This document shows, one piece after another, positions 21,551 through 32,358 of a stretch of DNA of 64,000 nt (positions within the stretch are counted from its first letter, which is position 1; every line of letters begins with the position of its first letter). The notes below the pieces were generated by a model, which saw nothing but the letters and a program-made list of their open reading frames with translations, was not told where the DNA came from and made no database searches. The stretch is from Branchinecta lynchi (taxonomy: Eukaryota; Arthropoda; Branchiopoda; Anostraca; Branchinectidae), in assembly GCA_023053575.1 (NCBI GenBank), contig JAKZAP010000001.1, positions 11,548,849 to 11,612,848 on the forward strand. The letters are read 5' to 3'. Both the position numbers and the translations under genes were made by a program.

Positions 21551-21562
21551 CCGCTGTCACCA
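21551..21562 (-). promoter_or_regulatory. Putative primer-binding site
   Basis: One base after the 5' LTR on the minus strand comes TGGTGACAGCGG, starting with the TGG expected for pairing with a tRNA 3' CCA. I cannot name the tRNA from the sequence alone. Confidence 0.5.
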
Positions 21563-21563
21563 C

Positions 21564-22106
21564 TGTTGTAACTGAAGATGGAGCGTAGGGTAACTACGGG
21601 TGGTAGTAGCCTATAACTTGAGGTAGCGTAACCGTAGCGTGTAAGGCGGCGGGTAAGTAAGGGCGGTAGTAGACAAGGTTTACGTTAACATATAGTGGTT
21701 TTATTTCTGACTTACTCTTTATAAAGGCAATCCCAATCCGGGTAAATAATATCACGATCGATAACGATAATAGACTAAGTCATGTGTGACTTACAAAATA
21801 TGAATGACGAAAGACGAAAGACCAAAGACCCAGCGCTAAGACTGGAAAGAGCTTATATACTCCTAACTGCACAAGTGAAGGTCCTGACGTAACATACAAT
21901 TTAGCTTCCTGACCGGAAACTATCTGATGTCGACGTAGTATGGAATTTAGCAATATCCAACTGACGTGGACTTCAGTTTAACAGGATGTTGTTTAGTTCT
22001 GAGTCTTCATTTGTGCAGTTGGATTCTACGAAGTACCAAAGGATTATGTTCACTTCGGTATGTACATATAGTTAGTTAAGCACTTGACATAGAGACCGAC
22101 ACAACA
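21564..22106 (-). repeat. Gypsy 5' LTR
   Basis: This is the upstream LTR for the minus-strand element, 543 bp. A TATA box (TATATAAG on the minus strand) lies at about 21851-21858, giving a plausible start site about 260 bp before the LTR end. A polyadenylation signal copy is at 21700-21705, at the same offset as in the other LTR. Confidence 0.92.
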
Positions 22107-22490
22107 CCAGAATCCGGTCCGATTCTTTCACTGATGCAACTAGGATCCCACTAAGTTTCATCCTGATCGCTCCACTCTATGCGTATCACAAGATTTCCGG
22201 TTCTCCCCTGCACCCCCCCCCTCCAGTTCATCGGATCCGGTCCGCACTTGAAATGGGACATCTGAGACATGAGTTCTTTCAAGATATCAAGTTTCATTAA
22301 GATCCAATAACCCGTTCGAAAGTTATGCATACCACTAATTTCCGGATTCTGCCATCTTCCCCCTCCCCCCACGACGGTCGGATCGGGCGAATGACTGTTT
22401 CCAAGTTAATCTGGCTGGGTCTCTGATATGCCTGACAAGTTTTATCGTCCTAGCCAACCTGGAATACATCAAATACGGATCGCCGGAATC
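22107..22490 (+). repeat. Family B repeat, right half (split by Gypsy)
   Basis: This continues the family B copy interrupted at 12327, in the same orientation, beginning with the duplicated CCAG and running through 'aatccggtccgattctttcactgatgc'. C runs and 'atggtcggatcggg'-type words mark the monomers. Confidence 0.7.
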
Positions 22491-22870
22491 ACGAACCACT
22501 AAATTTTGTAAGAATATATACTACCGAGAAAATTAGTGGTTTGAACCACTAATTTTTCCTCCTTTGAAAAGGCCGTTTTCTGAACTAGGAAAAGTAGTAG
22601 TTTGAACCACTAATTCGCGAACCACTAACTTTTGGAAAGTACATATATACTTCCGAGAAAATTAGTGGTTTCAACCGCTAATTCCTTCCTTATGTTTTCG
22701 GAATTGGTATGTTTAGTGGGCCAAACCACTAAAACAGTGGAGATTTATTGGTTTGAACCACTAACTGTTGGATCGTATATAATATATGCTCGGAAGAGTT
22801 AGTGGTACGAACCACCAACTTTTGAAAAGTATATATACTCTGAACCACCAATTGACTTGTTCATATAATA
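22491..22870. repeat. Array of TTAGTGGTT palindromes
   Basis: At least six short palindromes of the form TTAGTGGTT-nn-AACCACTAA recur every 30-70 bp, separated by AT-rich text with TATATAC words. The best is 22529-22556, with 13-bp perfect arms and a 2-nt centre. An inverted counterpart of part of the array lies at 35.48-35.62 kb. Confidence 0.75.
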
Positions 22871-23408
22871 CATGTTATTTTGGTGTTTCGTACCATAGCC
22901 AACAGAAATCACGAACAGAAATGGCTAGTAAAAGTAGATTGCAGCACTTTCGGACAATGACCCTTTTTTCCTTCTCCAGATTTTTCTGTTTATTACTGGA
23001 AGAAAATATTTTGTGCAAGAACTGCCGCATACAGTTAGCACTTTTAGATGTTAAGTATATCTTCAATCTGAAACGGGTGCCTTCCTGCTTACCTGCTAGA
23101 ACGAGGCTTTCTACTGGAAGGCATAAACCTGGTTTCAAGAAACTAAAAGTCGGCTACAAAACTTCAGACAGGTCTCGATGGCGTCGACGATTAATCTCCA
23201 CTTCACTTCACATACTGTAGGCTCTGGCTCAAGGACAAGCAAACACCGTCCTTTTGGGCCTAGCTGGCAAGGGTTCAACAAAGCTTTCCAAAATGTAATG
23301 TCACGTTTATTAATCCGGCCTGAGGTCCGCACTTTTCGTAAAAATCGTAGAGCTTAGACCCTTACCATATTCTACTAATAAGATGAAATAGGCGGCGTAG
23401 AAAAAAAA
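22871..23408. other. No gene recognised
   Basis: A plus-strand frame from ATG 22921 (MASKSRLQHFRTMTLFSFSR...) runs about 100 codons to 23218, and a minus-strand frame overlaps it. I recognise neither. Codon-level evidence is too thin to call a gene. Confidence 0.35.
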
Positions 23409-23621
23409 ACAAGAGCTACGAGCTCATATGGCCCTTGTTACGAGTAGGCGGTACAAGAAAGTAGATGAGAACGTTACAATACACGCGCCGTCCAAAAATA
23501 CGTTTCGGAAAAATAATAGGATGTTTAGTTTCACTCAGTTCTGAGCAGTTCCGGCATCGGCTCGGAGTGTCTATAGCGAATGCGCATGATTGTTCAAACT
23601 TCCAAGTTTCAGCCCAATAAA
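23409..23621 (+). repeat. Family B repeat, first part of a split copy
   Basis: It starts with the hairpin end ACAAGAGCTACGAGCTC and runs to 'cccaataaa', where the LINE begins. The uninterrupted text is seen at 57.16-57.37 kb. Confidence 0.75.
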
Positions 23622-23894
23622 TTAGATTATTTTATTGCTAAATTACACAATAACCCATCATGATAGGTAAGGTAGAAGACATAAATGCACTGGCACTGGG
23701 CGGCTACCACAAACTACTTTAACTTAACTTAAACAATAAATTAAGCTCATTTAAACACACATTAATCATTTTTTCAATATACCACACAAAAGAAAAAAGA
23801 AGAAGAAAAAAGAGAAGAAAAGGAAAAATAAATAAATAAAGATAATGAAAAAAGAAATGATAACTTATACCTTCATTCTCTGAATCGTGACTCC

Positions 23895-26800
23895 TCACCC
23901 CTCCAACAAAAACTTTTTTACTCTTTTTTTAAACAATTGTTGGTGTTCAGCCGCCTTAACACTATCTGGGAGTGAATTCCATACTGCCTGACCCAAATAT
24001 TTAATTAAAAAGTCAGTTCTTCTACCACTCCTATACTCCGTCACCAGGTTAGTAGCATTCCTTGTAAAGTATTCATGCACATCCTTATTATGTCTATAAA
24101 AATCTAAAAACACAGACGGACACACTTCATGCAAACACTGGTAAGTAAAAATGGCTGCCTGGTAGTCACGAACTTGGCCCACATCCATCACCTTTAACCT
24201 CCTAAAACATGCTACTGTATTATTTGTCTCTTTAACGTAGCCACCTATCAAACAGACTGCCTTATTCTGTAAAATCTGTACACGCTTAAAATTACTAATA
24301 AAATTGCTAGCCCATAACACACAACCGTAAGATATATAGGGGCTAATAATCGCATGATAAAGAAGTAACATCACCCGAGCCGGTACGAAGTGCTTCAGCC
24401 GACGTATGATTCCAAGGCCTCTTGCAACTTTTGATGCCACAACATCGCTGTGACGTTTCCAAGACATGTTACAATCTAAGTAAAAACCTAGGTACCTCAC
24501 CAAATCATCCTGTTCAAGAGACTTACCAGACAACAATATTCGCCCACCTAGATCTACGGGTGTGCCAATTCGACTAACAACCATAAAGTTTGTCTTTTTT
24601 ACATTGACTGCCAACATACTTATAGTTGTAAACACATTTAAATCATTAAGACTATATTTACTTTATTTATCAAATCATCCACAGAAACACCACAAAAAGA
24701 AACAGCCGTGTCATCTGCGAAAGATGTAAGACACGAATCACGAAGGTAAAATCTCATAGTATCTACATAAACCAAAAATAAAAGCGGACCTAAAACAGAA
24801 CCTTGCGGGACACCACATTTCACAAGATATGGACCGGAAATTACACTATCAATTACAACCTTTATTGACCTTCCCTTTAAAAAAGACTCAAACCAATTTA
24901 AACAAACCCCTTTAACACCTAAAAACTCTAATCTTCTCAATAAAATATTAAAATCAACTGTATCAAATGCCTTTTTAAAATTAATAAAAACAGTGAGAGG
25001 TATTTTTCCACTTTCAAGACACTGATTCACAAAATCACACAGATGTTGCACTGCATGTGTAGTTGAGTGGCCTTTGCGGAAACCAAACTGAGTATCGCTT
25101 AAGAGACCATGTTGTGTTAGGTACTGGTAAAGCCGTCGATGAACTACTTTTTCAAGTATTTTCGAGAAAACAGGAAGGATGGAGATTGGCCTCCAGTTCC
25201 CAACATCTGTTCTTGAACCACCTTTGTGAAGCGGAATAACTTTGGCTGTCTTCAGACCTTCAGGAAAGATTCCAGTTTCTAGCGACAGGTTGATGATATG
25301 AAGGATGCAAGGAAGAAGGTAAACCAGAACTGATTTGAAAGTACGGAGGTTCATTCCATCTATCCCCGCTGAATTTGAGCTAATGCTTCCAACAATCTTA
25401 AGTAGTTCTTCACTGGAACACTTCTCAAACTCAAAGGCTAACCTGTCACCTCTATCATCTTGAAACTCATGATGGCGGAAAGATTCTGGACTTCTTATAT
25501 TATCCTGTTGCAATGTTTGACCAATTTTTGAGAAATAATCAGCAAAGTGTTCCGCCACTTGCAGAGGATAATTTATTGTAGCCCCGTGTGTTTCTATTGA
25601 GAGAGGTTCACCACTGCTTTTCTTCGATATCAACTCCCCGATGACCTTCCAGGTTCCTTTCGAGTTACCTTTGGTTTCGATAAATCTCTTCAAGGTAACC
25701 CCTCTTTGCTCTTCTTCTGAGAGAGTTAACCTTGTTACGGGCAATCCTGAATTCTTCGAAATCTTCATCTTTTTCTGTCCTAAGGTAATGTTCATAAAGC
25801 TGATTCCTATTTTCTATTTCTTGAACAATTTCGACTGTCATCCAGGGTTTCCGTGGTACATCCTTTCTATCTCTAACGATTTTCAGAGGACATGTTTGTT
25901 CGTAAATAGGTTGTAATACCGAGCAAAATGTGTCATAAGCCTCATTCACATCACCCCTTATTTCGAGAACAGGATCCCAACTAAGCGTACTCAGTTCTTC
26001 AGCAAATTTGTCTAGATTAGCCTTTTTCAATTGCCGTACTTTCCTTTTCTTAGCTTTACTTCTAGTTTTTGGCACACAAGTAATCCTCGCGATAACTGGT
26101 AGATGGTCAGATCCGGGATAAATACCCACATCAGCATAGCTTGAATTTATGAACTTGGAGCTGACAAAAACGTTATCAATCAATGTAGCTGAATGACTAG
26201 AAATCCTTGTAGGTACGCATGCTAAAGGGTAAAGATCATTAGAAACCATGTAGTTAAGAAAATCTAAATTATCACCATTCAGATCTAGCAAGTTAAAGTT
26301 AAAATCCCCCATGCAAATGAAATCCAGACCACTACGGGACATGCAAGATATCAACTGATCAAAACCTTCAAAAAATTCATCCATGCGAGTGCTAGGCGGC
26401 TTATACACCAAACAAATAATAATTTTTTTCTTTTCAATTTATAATTCTAAGCAAAAACTCTCAATCTTACCTTCAATCCAAACTATCAAATCTTCTCTTA
26501 TAAAATAATTCAAATTCTTCTTTCCCAAAAATCCTAGGCCACCACGATTCAGAGACTTCCGATTTTTCACCTCCAGCGCGTAACCTGGAAAAATAAATGA
26601 CGAAAGAGACTGGTCTGAACTAATAAATGTTTCACACACACCCATTATGTCAATATTCTGCGTAGATTCATCGATAAACTGCAGAACGTCAAGATACCCA
26701 GTAGTTAAGTGGCAATTCCATGAACATAAGCACAGAGAATCTTGCCGTAAAATCTTCGAGGGCACAATATAAGAACTTTTCTGCAGCGGTTTTAAACTAA

Positions 26801-26906
26801 CAAATGGTATATTAATATCTTGACCGATCCGGGCATCTAATACATCCTCAATCCGGAAACAACTATTCATATGTGTCTCAAGACAAGTGCCGCTATTTTC
26901 ACACAT
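23895..26906 (-). pseudogene. LINE ORF2: AP endonuclease and reverse transcriptase, broken
   Basis: The endonuclease domain (LCSWNCHLTTGYLDVLQFID, then GVCETFI) is interrupted by an in-frame TAA at 26439-26441 and resumes in the same frame with CLVYKPPSTRMDEFF, FICMGDFNFNLLD and YPGSDHLPVIARI. A frameshift near 25690 leads into the reverse transcriptase: PLHKGGSRTDVGNWRPIS, DTQFGFRKGHSTTHAV, KCGVPQGSVLGPLLFLVYV, LTSFADDTAVSF. Motif A reads VFINFKKAFDTVDF, with Asn (AAT) where the catalytic Asp is expected, a single G-to-A change. A second frameshift near 24650 precedes the connection domain (VRYLGFYLDCNMSWKRH, ISPYISYGCVLWAS) and the end AVWNSLPDSVKAAEHQQLF. There is no RNase H domain. It would nick DNA and reverse transcribe the element RNA in place. 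Confidence 0.88.
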
Positions 26907-27093
26907 CAAAACCAACACTTCTCAAAAACGCAAAAGTTTTTGAAGAGATAAAAAGACAAATAAAGCGGAAGTAAGGGTATGGGTACGAGGAAACAACGCA
27001 ACCCGGGAAACAATAATACAAAGCAAAAATAAGTGGATACATTTCAAACAGGCAATCCGAAAAATGCATTAAACACAAACAACCGAATATCTA

Positions 27094-28128
27094 TCAGAAT
27101 GTGTCTGACAAAGAACGGATTTTTCGCGTAGAAGCATCACCAGGCAAGCGAGCTAAAACTCGGCCCTTTTCTGTCCAAACATTCTTAACCCCGAATCTAT
27201 CTCTCGCAGCCTCCAATATCGACTTTTTTCGCTTTGTAAGAAATTCACTCACAAAAACACCCGAACCGGCAAGCTTCGACTTGAGCTTGTAAACCTGAAA
27301 AGCTTTTTCTCTGCTTACAAACTGTACAATCACTGGCGCTACAACTGGGGTGCTCACGCTAGCTGGGTTAGCACGCACGAAACGATGTGCACTCCTGATC
27401 TGGTTTGCAGAGAATCCAACCAGACCCATCTGTTGGTTGACAATACTCAGTATAGACGAGTTTAGATCAACACCAGGCTTTTGTTTCAGACCCATAAAAA
27501 CCAGATTGTCTAGTAATGAATCCTGCTTTAAGTCATCAACATCCGCTTCAACACTTGCAATACGAGATTCAAGAGACTCCATCTGACTTTTCAGACCTTT
27601 CAGCAGCTTTTCAATTCTTGCAAATTTGGGATTGTACTCTATGCTGATAACATCGTATACCTCGCTCACAATCGTTTCCGCACTAAGAGACTGCTTACTA
27701 GTCAGTCCTTCACTTTTCTCATTTACTTTTTTCTGAATCTCCGTTAAGATGCTGTTTTTCGTCCGCAGTAGCTCTTCTTCTGTAGCAGCTAGCTTTTCAA
27801 ATAAATTTGTAACAGTGTTAGCTCCTGGTAGTGTGCTACCCTGAGATTCTGGAATGTGTTCCAGGTAAATATCAGGAAAGCAATCTAACTCATAAAACGC
27901 AGACGGAACTTTCTTTTCGTTCGACAGTTTAGCCTCGGATGCATTCTTCTCATAGTCCAAAAGACTTGATTGCAAAACTGTCTGCAAATCATGCGTTCCG
28001 TAACAAAACACTTTGAATTGGTCCGATTTGTTCTTCCCAGCTGATTTGATGATGCTAACAATACGAACGGGCCACAACGGATATCTAGCAAACTTCGCCA
28101 ACGCCAAATCTCCTACTCGGAAAGACAT
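27094..28128 (-). CDS. LINE ORF1 protein with N-terminal PWWP domain
   Basis: 344 codons from an ATG at 28128 with no break. Residues about 4-85 form a PWWP chromatin-reader domain: VGDLALAKFARYPLWPVRIV, then KVFCYGTHDLQTV, then a helical tail with LLDYEKN and AFYELDCF. The PWWP tetrad is PLWP. The three aromatic cage positions fall at Phe13, Trp19 and Tyr43. Residues about 110-200 are coiled coil (EKLAATEEELLRTKN, KLLKGLKSQMESLESRIASV). Residues about 205-340 resemble the RNA-binding region and C-terminal domain of LINE ORF1 proteins (NLVFMGLKQKPGVDL, QIRSAHRFVRANP, PVIVQFVSREKAF, VWTEKGRVLARLPG). The likely role is to coat element RNA and tether the complex to methylated-histone chromatin; tethering is an inference. 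It lies 187 bp upstream of ORF2 in the same element. Confidence 0.85.
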   Translation of the reverse strand: MSFRVGDLALAKFARYPLWPVRIVSIIKSAGKNKSDQFKVFCYGTHDLQTVLQSSLLDYEKNASEAKLSNEKKVPSAFYELDCFPDIYLEHIPESQGSTLPGANTVTNLFEKLAATEEELLRTKNSILTEIQKKVNEKSEGLTSKQSLSAETIVSEVYDVISIEYNPKFARIEKLLKGLKSQMESLESRIASVEADVDDLKQDSLLDNLVFMGLKQKPGVDLNSSILSIVNQQMGLVGFSANQIRSAHRFVRANPASVSTPVVAPVIVQFVSREKAFQVYKLKSKLAGSGVFVSEFLTKRKKSILEAARDRFGVKNVWTEKGRVLARLPGDASTRKIRSLSDTF

Positions 28129-28379
28129 CTTTTGGGGTAAATCATCAACTGAATAAAGGTTATTACCTTTGAGTGGGGCAGGCCCACGTGAGATGTGGCA
28201 ATCACCAGCGACAGGTGGCCCAGAGGAACGCAGGACCTGCTAACGAATTTTTCCTCTGTACTCTGACATCCAAATATCCAATACAGCTTACTATCCACGA
28301 TAATGACACGTTCAATTTTTGCACAGTCTGTACAGTCTATTATTCGATCCGCGCGGAATGAATGACGACGCGCAACTGA

Positions 28380-28484
28380 TCCACTCGTTTGATCCCTAGA
28401 CATGCTACACGATTTCCGGTACTCGCTCCATCTCCTCCTACCGTGGCCGAATCTGGTTCGGACAAAAAAAAGGATCATCTAAAG
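28380..28484 (+). repeat. Family B repeat, second part of the split copy
   Basis: Short piece between the LINE and the hAT relic, matching 57.37-57.47 kb. It ends in atctaaag, the duplicated target of the hAT element. Confidence 0.75.
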
Positions 28485-29518
28485 CAGGGGTTCCCAATCG
28501 GGGGTACGCGTACCCAAAGGGGACGCAAAAGTCCCGAAATTTCTGAATTAGAGAATATCTGCTATAATTAAGAAATCAGAGTTTTGGCTTAAGAAGGTTC
28601 AGTTTAGAGAACCAGAGCAAGTTTCTTTCCGAACCTTGATCAGTTTGAGCACGATAATGAAATCGATAACCTTAAAGGACACCTTGCACTACATTAAGTT
28701 TCGGCTCAGATATTCTGAAATAGTTGATCACTTTACAACTAACCTATTGCTGACCGAAAATTACACATGGCTTCGTTTTAGCTTCTTTCCATGTCCCTTT
28801 GCCTTTGGATGAGAAAAATTTGAATATAACCCGTCTCCCGACGAATAAGCTCCTCGAAAACAATGATCGGGCACATGGAACTTCATGATAAGAGAACAAA
28901 CGTGGCGATCATGATAATCAGTGTATTGCTAATAGAGGAGATACGACATACTCATGCAAAAGTTGCGAGATGCAACTTGTTTAGAATTTCCTACCCATCA
29001 CGACCGAAGATAAACCTCGGGACTGCTCCAGTATCCATTTAGTGGAATGTTACCTCTTAGTGACAAGCTTACAATAAATCTGACTGAACTTGCAACTAAT
29101 CGTGATTCGTGCCTTAGAACTGAAATTATCAAATTTGACTGTTTCCTAATTTTCGTTGGAGGTGCAGGGAGAATACGAAGATGTCTGTTCTGTTGCCATT
29201 CCGATCTACCTAGCTTTAAGAAGTCTCGCTCCCGGCAATGTGTTTGAGCAAAAACAAACAGAGAAATATCTTATTATTGTCGTTAGTGACATCGAGCCAA
29301 GATTTGATAAAAATTTCAGCTACGAAGGAGCCTCAGGTATCTCGTTGATTTGTATATTCTTTTGCACATTCATGCCTCATCATTTATCTCGTCTATGACG
29401 TTATTTTGAACTTGTGGTCTTAGTAAGAATAGTAGAACAATGCTTCTCAAAAAGGGGCACGCAACCTTTTTGAACCTTGATTAGGGGTACGTGGTACTGA
29501 AAAGGTTGGGAACCACTG
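28485..29518 (+). mobile_element. hAT transposon relic, 1034 bp
   Basis: The ends are CAGGGGTTCCCAATCGGGG on the left and, read inward from the right, CAGTGGTTCCCAACCTTTT: imperfect terminal inverted repeats of hAT type. The 8-bp duplication atctaaag flanks it (28477-28484 and 29519-29526), the hAT hallmark. Removing it restores the family B text seen at 57.47 kb. It carries the remnant of a transposase C-terminus. Confidence 0.92.
29047..29330 (+). pseudogene. hAT transposase C-terminal remnant (ZBED5-like)
   Basis: One frame gives MLPLSDKLTINLTELATNRD; a shift then gives EYEDVCSVAIPIYLALRSLA and IVVSDIEPRFDKNF. These match the end of hAT dimerisation-domain transposases of the ZBED5/SCAND3-like group, where an EYP.L...A motif and ...DIEPRFDKL close the protein. 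At least one frameshift separates the pieces, and the catalytic upstream part is not legible. Confidence 0.65.
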
Positions 29519-29526
29519 ATCTAAAG

Positions 29527-31596
29527 CATCTTCTTTTATACCATCTATCAAGTTTCACTAGAACCTGAGCATTTTTGGAAAATTCCGTTACCCCCCCCCC
29601 CACCCCCACCACCACCACCGTTGTCGGATCCGGTTCGGACCCTAAAATATGTCATCTAGGGTATATGCTCTCTCTACATTCTAAGTTTCATTTAAATTCA
29701 TGCACTCGTTTGACCCCTATGCGAGCCTCGAAGTTTCCGTCAATCTCCCTCCAACTCCCCCCACTGTGGCCGAAGAAATCGGAGCATAGCCTATTTGCAA
29801 GTTTCAAGTAACTCCGCCCCCCCACCTTGGCCGGCCCGAACGTGAAATAACAAATTTAGGCCGCATGAACTCTGCACTGTCGGACTTGGATCTCATTTGG
29901 TGGTACATTTGGTTTTTGTGGATCTCATTTGGTGGTAAATTTGGTTTTTGTGCATGTCAAAAGTTTCTTCCCCCCCCCCCCCAATTCCCCCAACCGTGGT
30001 CGCATATAGTTCGAAGGCATGTTTTACATGTCTAAGTCATCGATTCTTATCACCCATCAAGTTTCACTCGAATCAGGCCACTCGTTCGCAACTGGAAGAA
30101 GTCAATTTCCATATTTCCTTTCCCTCGCTCACCCAAAAATGCTCGGATCTAGGAATGGAAGTTTCCGGGGGTATTTTGTGTCAGGTTCTTAAGTCAATTG
30201 AGTCGGGTCATTAATATGTCTTGAAAGTTTCGTTGTCTTAGAGCATCTGGGACTATTCTAACTCGCGACTACCGGAATTCCAGGAAACCTCCTTAAACTC
30301 CCCCCACAGAGCCCCGAAATTATCTGGCTCCGTCAATTTCGTATATAGGCCTAATTCTCTCCATTAAGTTCTGTCCCAATCCCTCTGCTTTAAGCGTTTC
30401 TTGAGTTTCCCGGTCCCCCCCCCCCAAAGGTATCGGACCCGACCCGGACTTAACACTTTACATCTGAGGCGACAGCTCTTTCCACTTGACAAGTTTCATT
30501 CAAATCCGATCACCCGTTCAAAAGTTAAGCATGCCACTATATTCCGGACTCCCCATCCACTCCCCCCACGATGGTCGGATCGGGGAAACGACTATTCTCA
30601 AGTCAATCTGTTCGGATCCTTGGCATACCTGCTAAGTTTCGTTGTCCTAGCACATCAGGAAGTATGCCGAACTCGCCGGATGACTAGAAATCCGGACCCC
30701 CCCCCAACTCCCCCACAGTGCTCGGATCCGGTCCGGTTATGTCAATGACGTATCTAGGACTTGCACTTATTCTTCCCACTACGTTTCATCCCGATCCCTC
30801 CACTCTAAGCGTTTCTCAAGATTTCCGGCTCCCTCCTCCAGCTCCCCCGAGTATCATCGAATCCGATCCGGATTTAAAGTGGGACGTCAGAGACACGACG
30901 TCATCCTAAATATTAACTTTCATCAAGATCCGGTCACCCGTTCGCAAGTTAAAATACCTTAATTTTTGGCTTCCCCCTCCCTCCACTCCCCCCAGATGGT
31001 CGGATCGCGGAAATGATTATATCATATCTAAGCTGGTCGGGTCCCTGACACGCCTGCAAATTTTCGCAGTCCTAGCACATCAGGAAGCAGCGAACTCGCG
31101 GGATCACTAGAAATCCCCCCCCCCCCCCAACTCCCCAAAGTGAGCGGATCCGTTCCGGTTATGTCAATGATGTATCTAGGATTTGTGCTTGTTCTTCCCA
31201 CCAAGTTTCATCCAGATCCCTCCACTCTAAGCGTTTCTCAAAATTTCCGGTTTCCCCCTCCAACTCCCCCCAGTGTCAACGGATCCGGTCTGGATTTAAA
31301 ATAGAAAATCAGAGGCACGATTTCCTTCCATATATCAAGTTTCATTAAGATCCGATCAACCGTTCGTAAGGTAAAAATATCTTATTTTTCCTAATTTTTC
31401 GAATTCCCCCTCCCTCCACTCCCCTCCAGATGGTCGGATCGGGGAAACGACTATTTCTACTTTGATCTGGTCCGGTCCCTGATATGCCTGCCAAGTTTCA
31501 TCGTTCTAGCTTATCTGGAAGTGCCCGAACTAGCAAAACCGGGACCGACAGAAATTACAATCGCTAAATGGCACTTGGCCGAAGGGCAAGTGCCAT
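29527..31596 (+). repeat. Family B repeat, third and largest part of the split copy
   Basis: About thirteen monomers with (a)agtttcatc phrases every 130-155 bp and long C runs. It ends in the stem ATGGCACTTG / CAAGTGCCAT (31568-31577 with 31587-31596). Apparent frames here are monomer translations. Confidence 0.8.
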
Positions 31597-32358
31597 AAAA
31601 ACTGGATAAAACCAAAGTGTTGCTCCGGCAACACAAAGTCCTGCTTGATCTAGAAGAGTATTGAGTTGATACGGCCCAGTTCTTGCTCTCCTGTCTTGTA
31701 ACAAGGTCTGAATACGCACGTTTCAGCAGCCTGTCATTTGATAACTGAACTAGCTTAAACGCTTACAAAGAAAACAAGCCTGTAGTGACAGGGAAAAGCC
31801 AAAAGTAAAAAATGTCTCTACTTTCATAGGGACGGCTGACGTAATTGCTCAAATTGACGCATAATTCTAGAAAGTATATGAAGTAATACTAACCTGATAA
31901 CGCTATGCAAATTTCATTATCGGGAAAACTGTAAATTATCTAGTCTGAAAATTGTTCGTCAGGTGAAGGCTTTGAGCTGTTATTTTATCTTCATTGCAAT
32001 GTCTGGTAATTTTTTCGTTCTCTTCCTAGTCAAAAGCTGAAGCCCTGTCAAGTCACTGGTCTTCCTGAGCCTAAACCGTTGCACATAAAGGTTCACTCTA
32101 AATTAGTGAACCTTTATGGAAAATATTTGTTGAGTTTTTTGTGATTATTTATATTTCTTTATCTTTTTTACTGCACTTACGCCCTTGGGCAGTGCGTAGA
32201 AAACAGAAAAAAAACAGCTTTATTAATATTGTATGGGACTGAATCAATGGTTTTCGTACTTATTTAGTCCTTAACCATAACAGGCATAAAATTACCCTGT
32301 ACCAATATATAGATCATCCATGCATTATATTATCTAGATCTAGAGTACTTTAACTTTT
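31597..32358. other. Spacer between two opposed family B copies, no gene
   Basis: About 760 bp of AT-rich text without a reading frame of note. I see no repeat shared with the rest of the window except poly-A/T runs. Confidence 0.5.

Larger units (their letters stand above)
12328..22106 (-). mobile_element. Complete Gypsy/Metaviridae LTR retrotransposon, 9779 bp
   Basis: Two 543-bp direct LTRs (12328-12870 and 21564-22106) start TGTTGTAACTG and end ACACAACA as written on the plus strand. CCAG is duplicated on both sides (12324-12327, 22107-22110), a 4-bp target-site duplication. Genes run on the minus strand from the right LTR: gag, pol by -1 frameshift, an acidic extension in frame after TGA, then a 2.47-kb tail without a clear gene. 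I see no difference between the LTRs by eye, so insertion was recent. Integrase follows RNase H, the Gypsy order. It lies inside a family B repeat. Confidence 0.93.
23622..28379 (-). mobile_element. Near full-length LINE (Jockey/CR1-like) with PWWP-bearing ORF1
   Basis: The ends are set by the interrupted family B text: 'cccaataaa' on the left and 'tccactcgtttgatccc' on the right are contiguous in the intact copy at 57.36 kb. The element is about 4.76 kb on the minus strand: a 5' leader of about 250 bp, ORF1 (28128-27094), a 187-bp gap, ORF2 (26906-23895), then an A-rich 3' UTR with AATAAA close to the end. I see no clear target-site duplication. ORF1 is open; ORF2 has an in-frame stop, two frameshifts and a catalytic substitution, so this copy cannot move by itself. 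RT and C-terminal motifs place it in the Jockey/CR1 superfamily, with the exact clade open. Confidence 0.87.

Noticed and set aside
22491..22870. CRISPR array
   Set aside because: The repeats are palindromes with irregular spacing and related spacers, in a eukaryotic transposon context with no cas genes.
23622..28379. Target-site duplication of the LINE
   Set aside because: The two flanks rejoin cleanly, but I find no direct repeat longer than two bases, so none is claimed.
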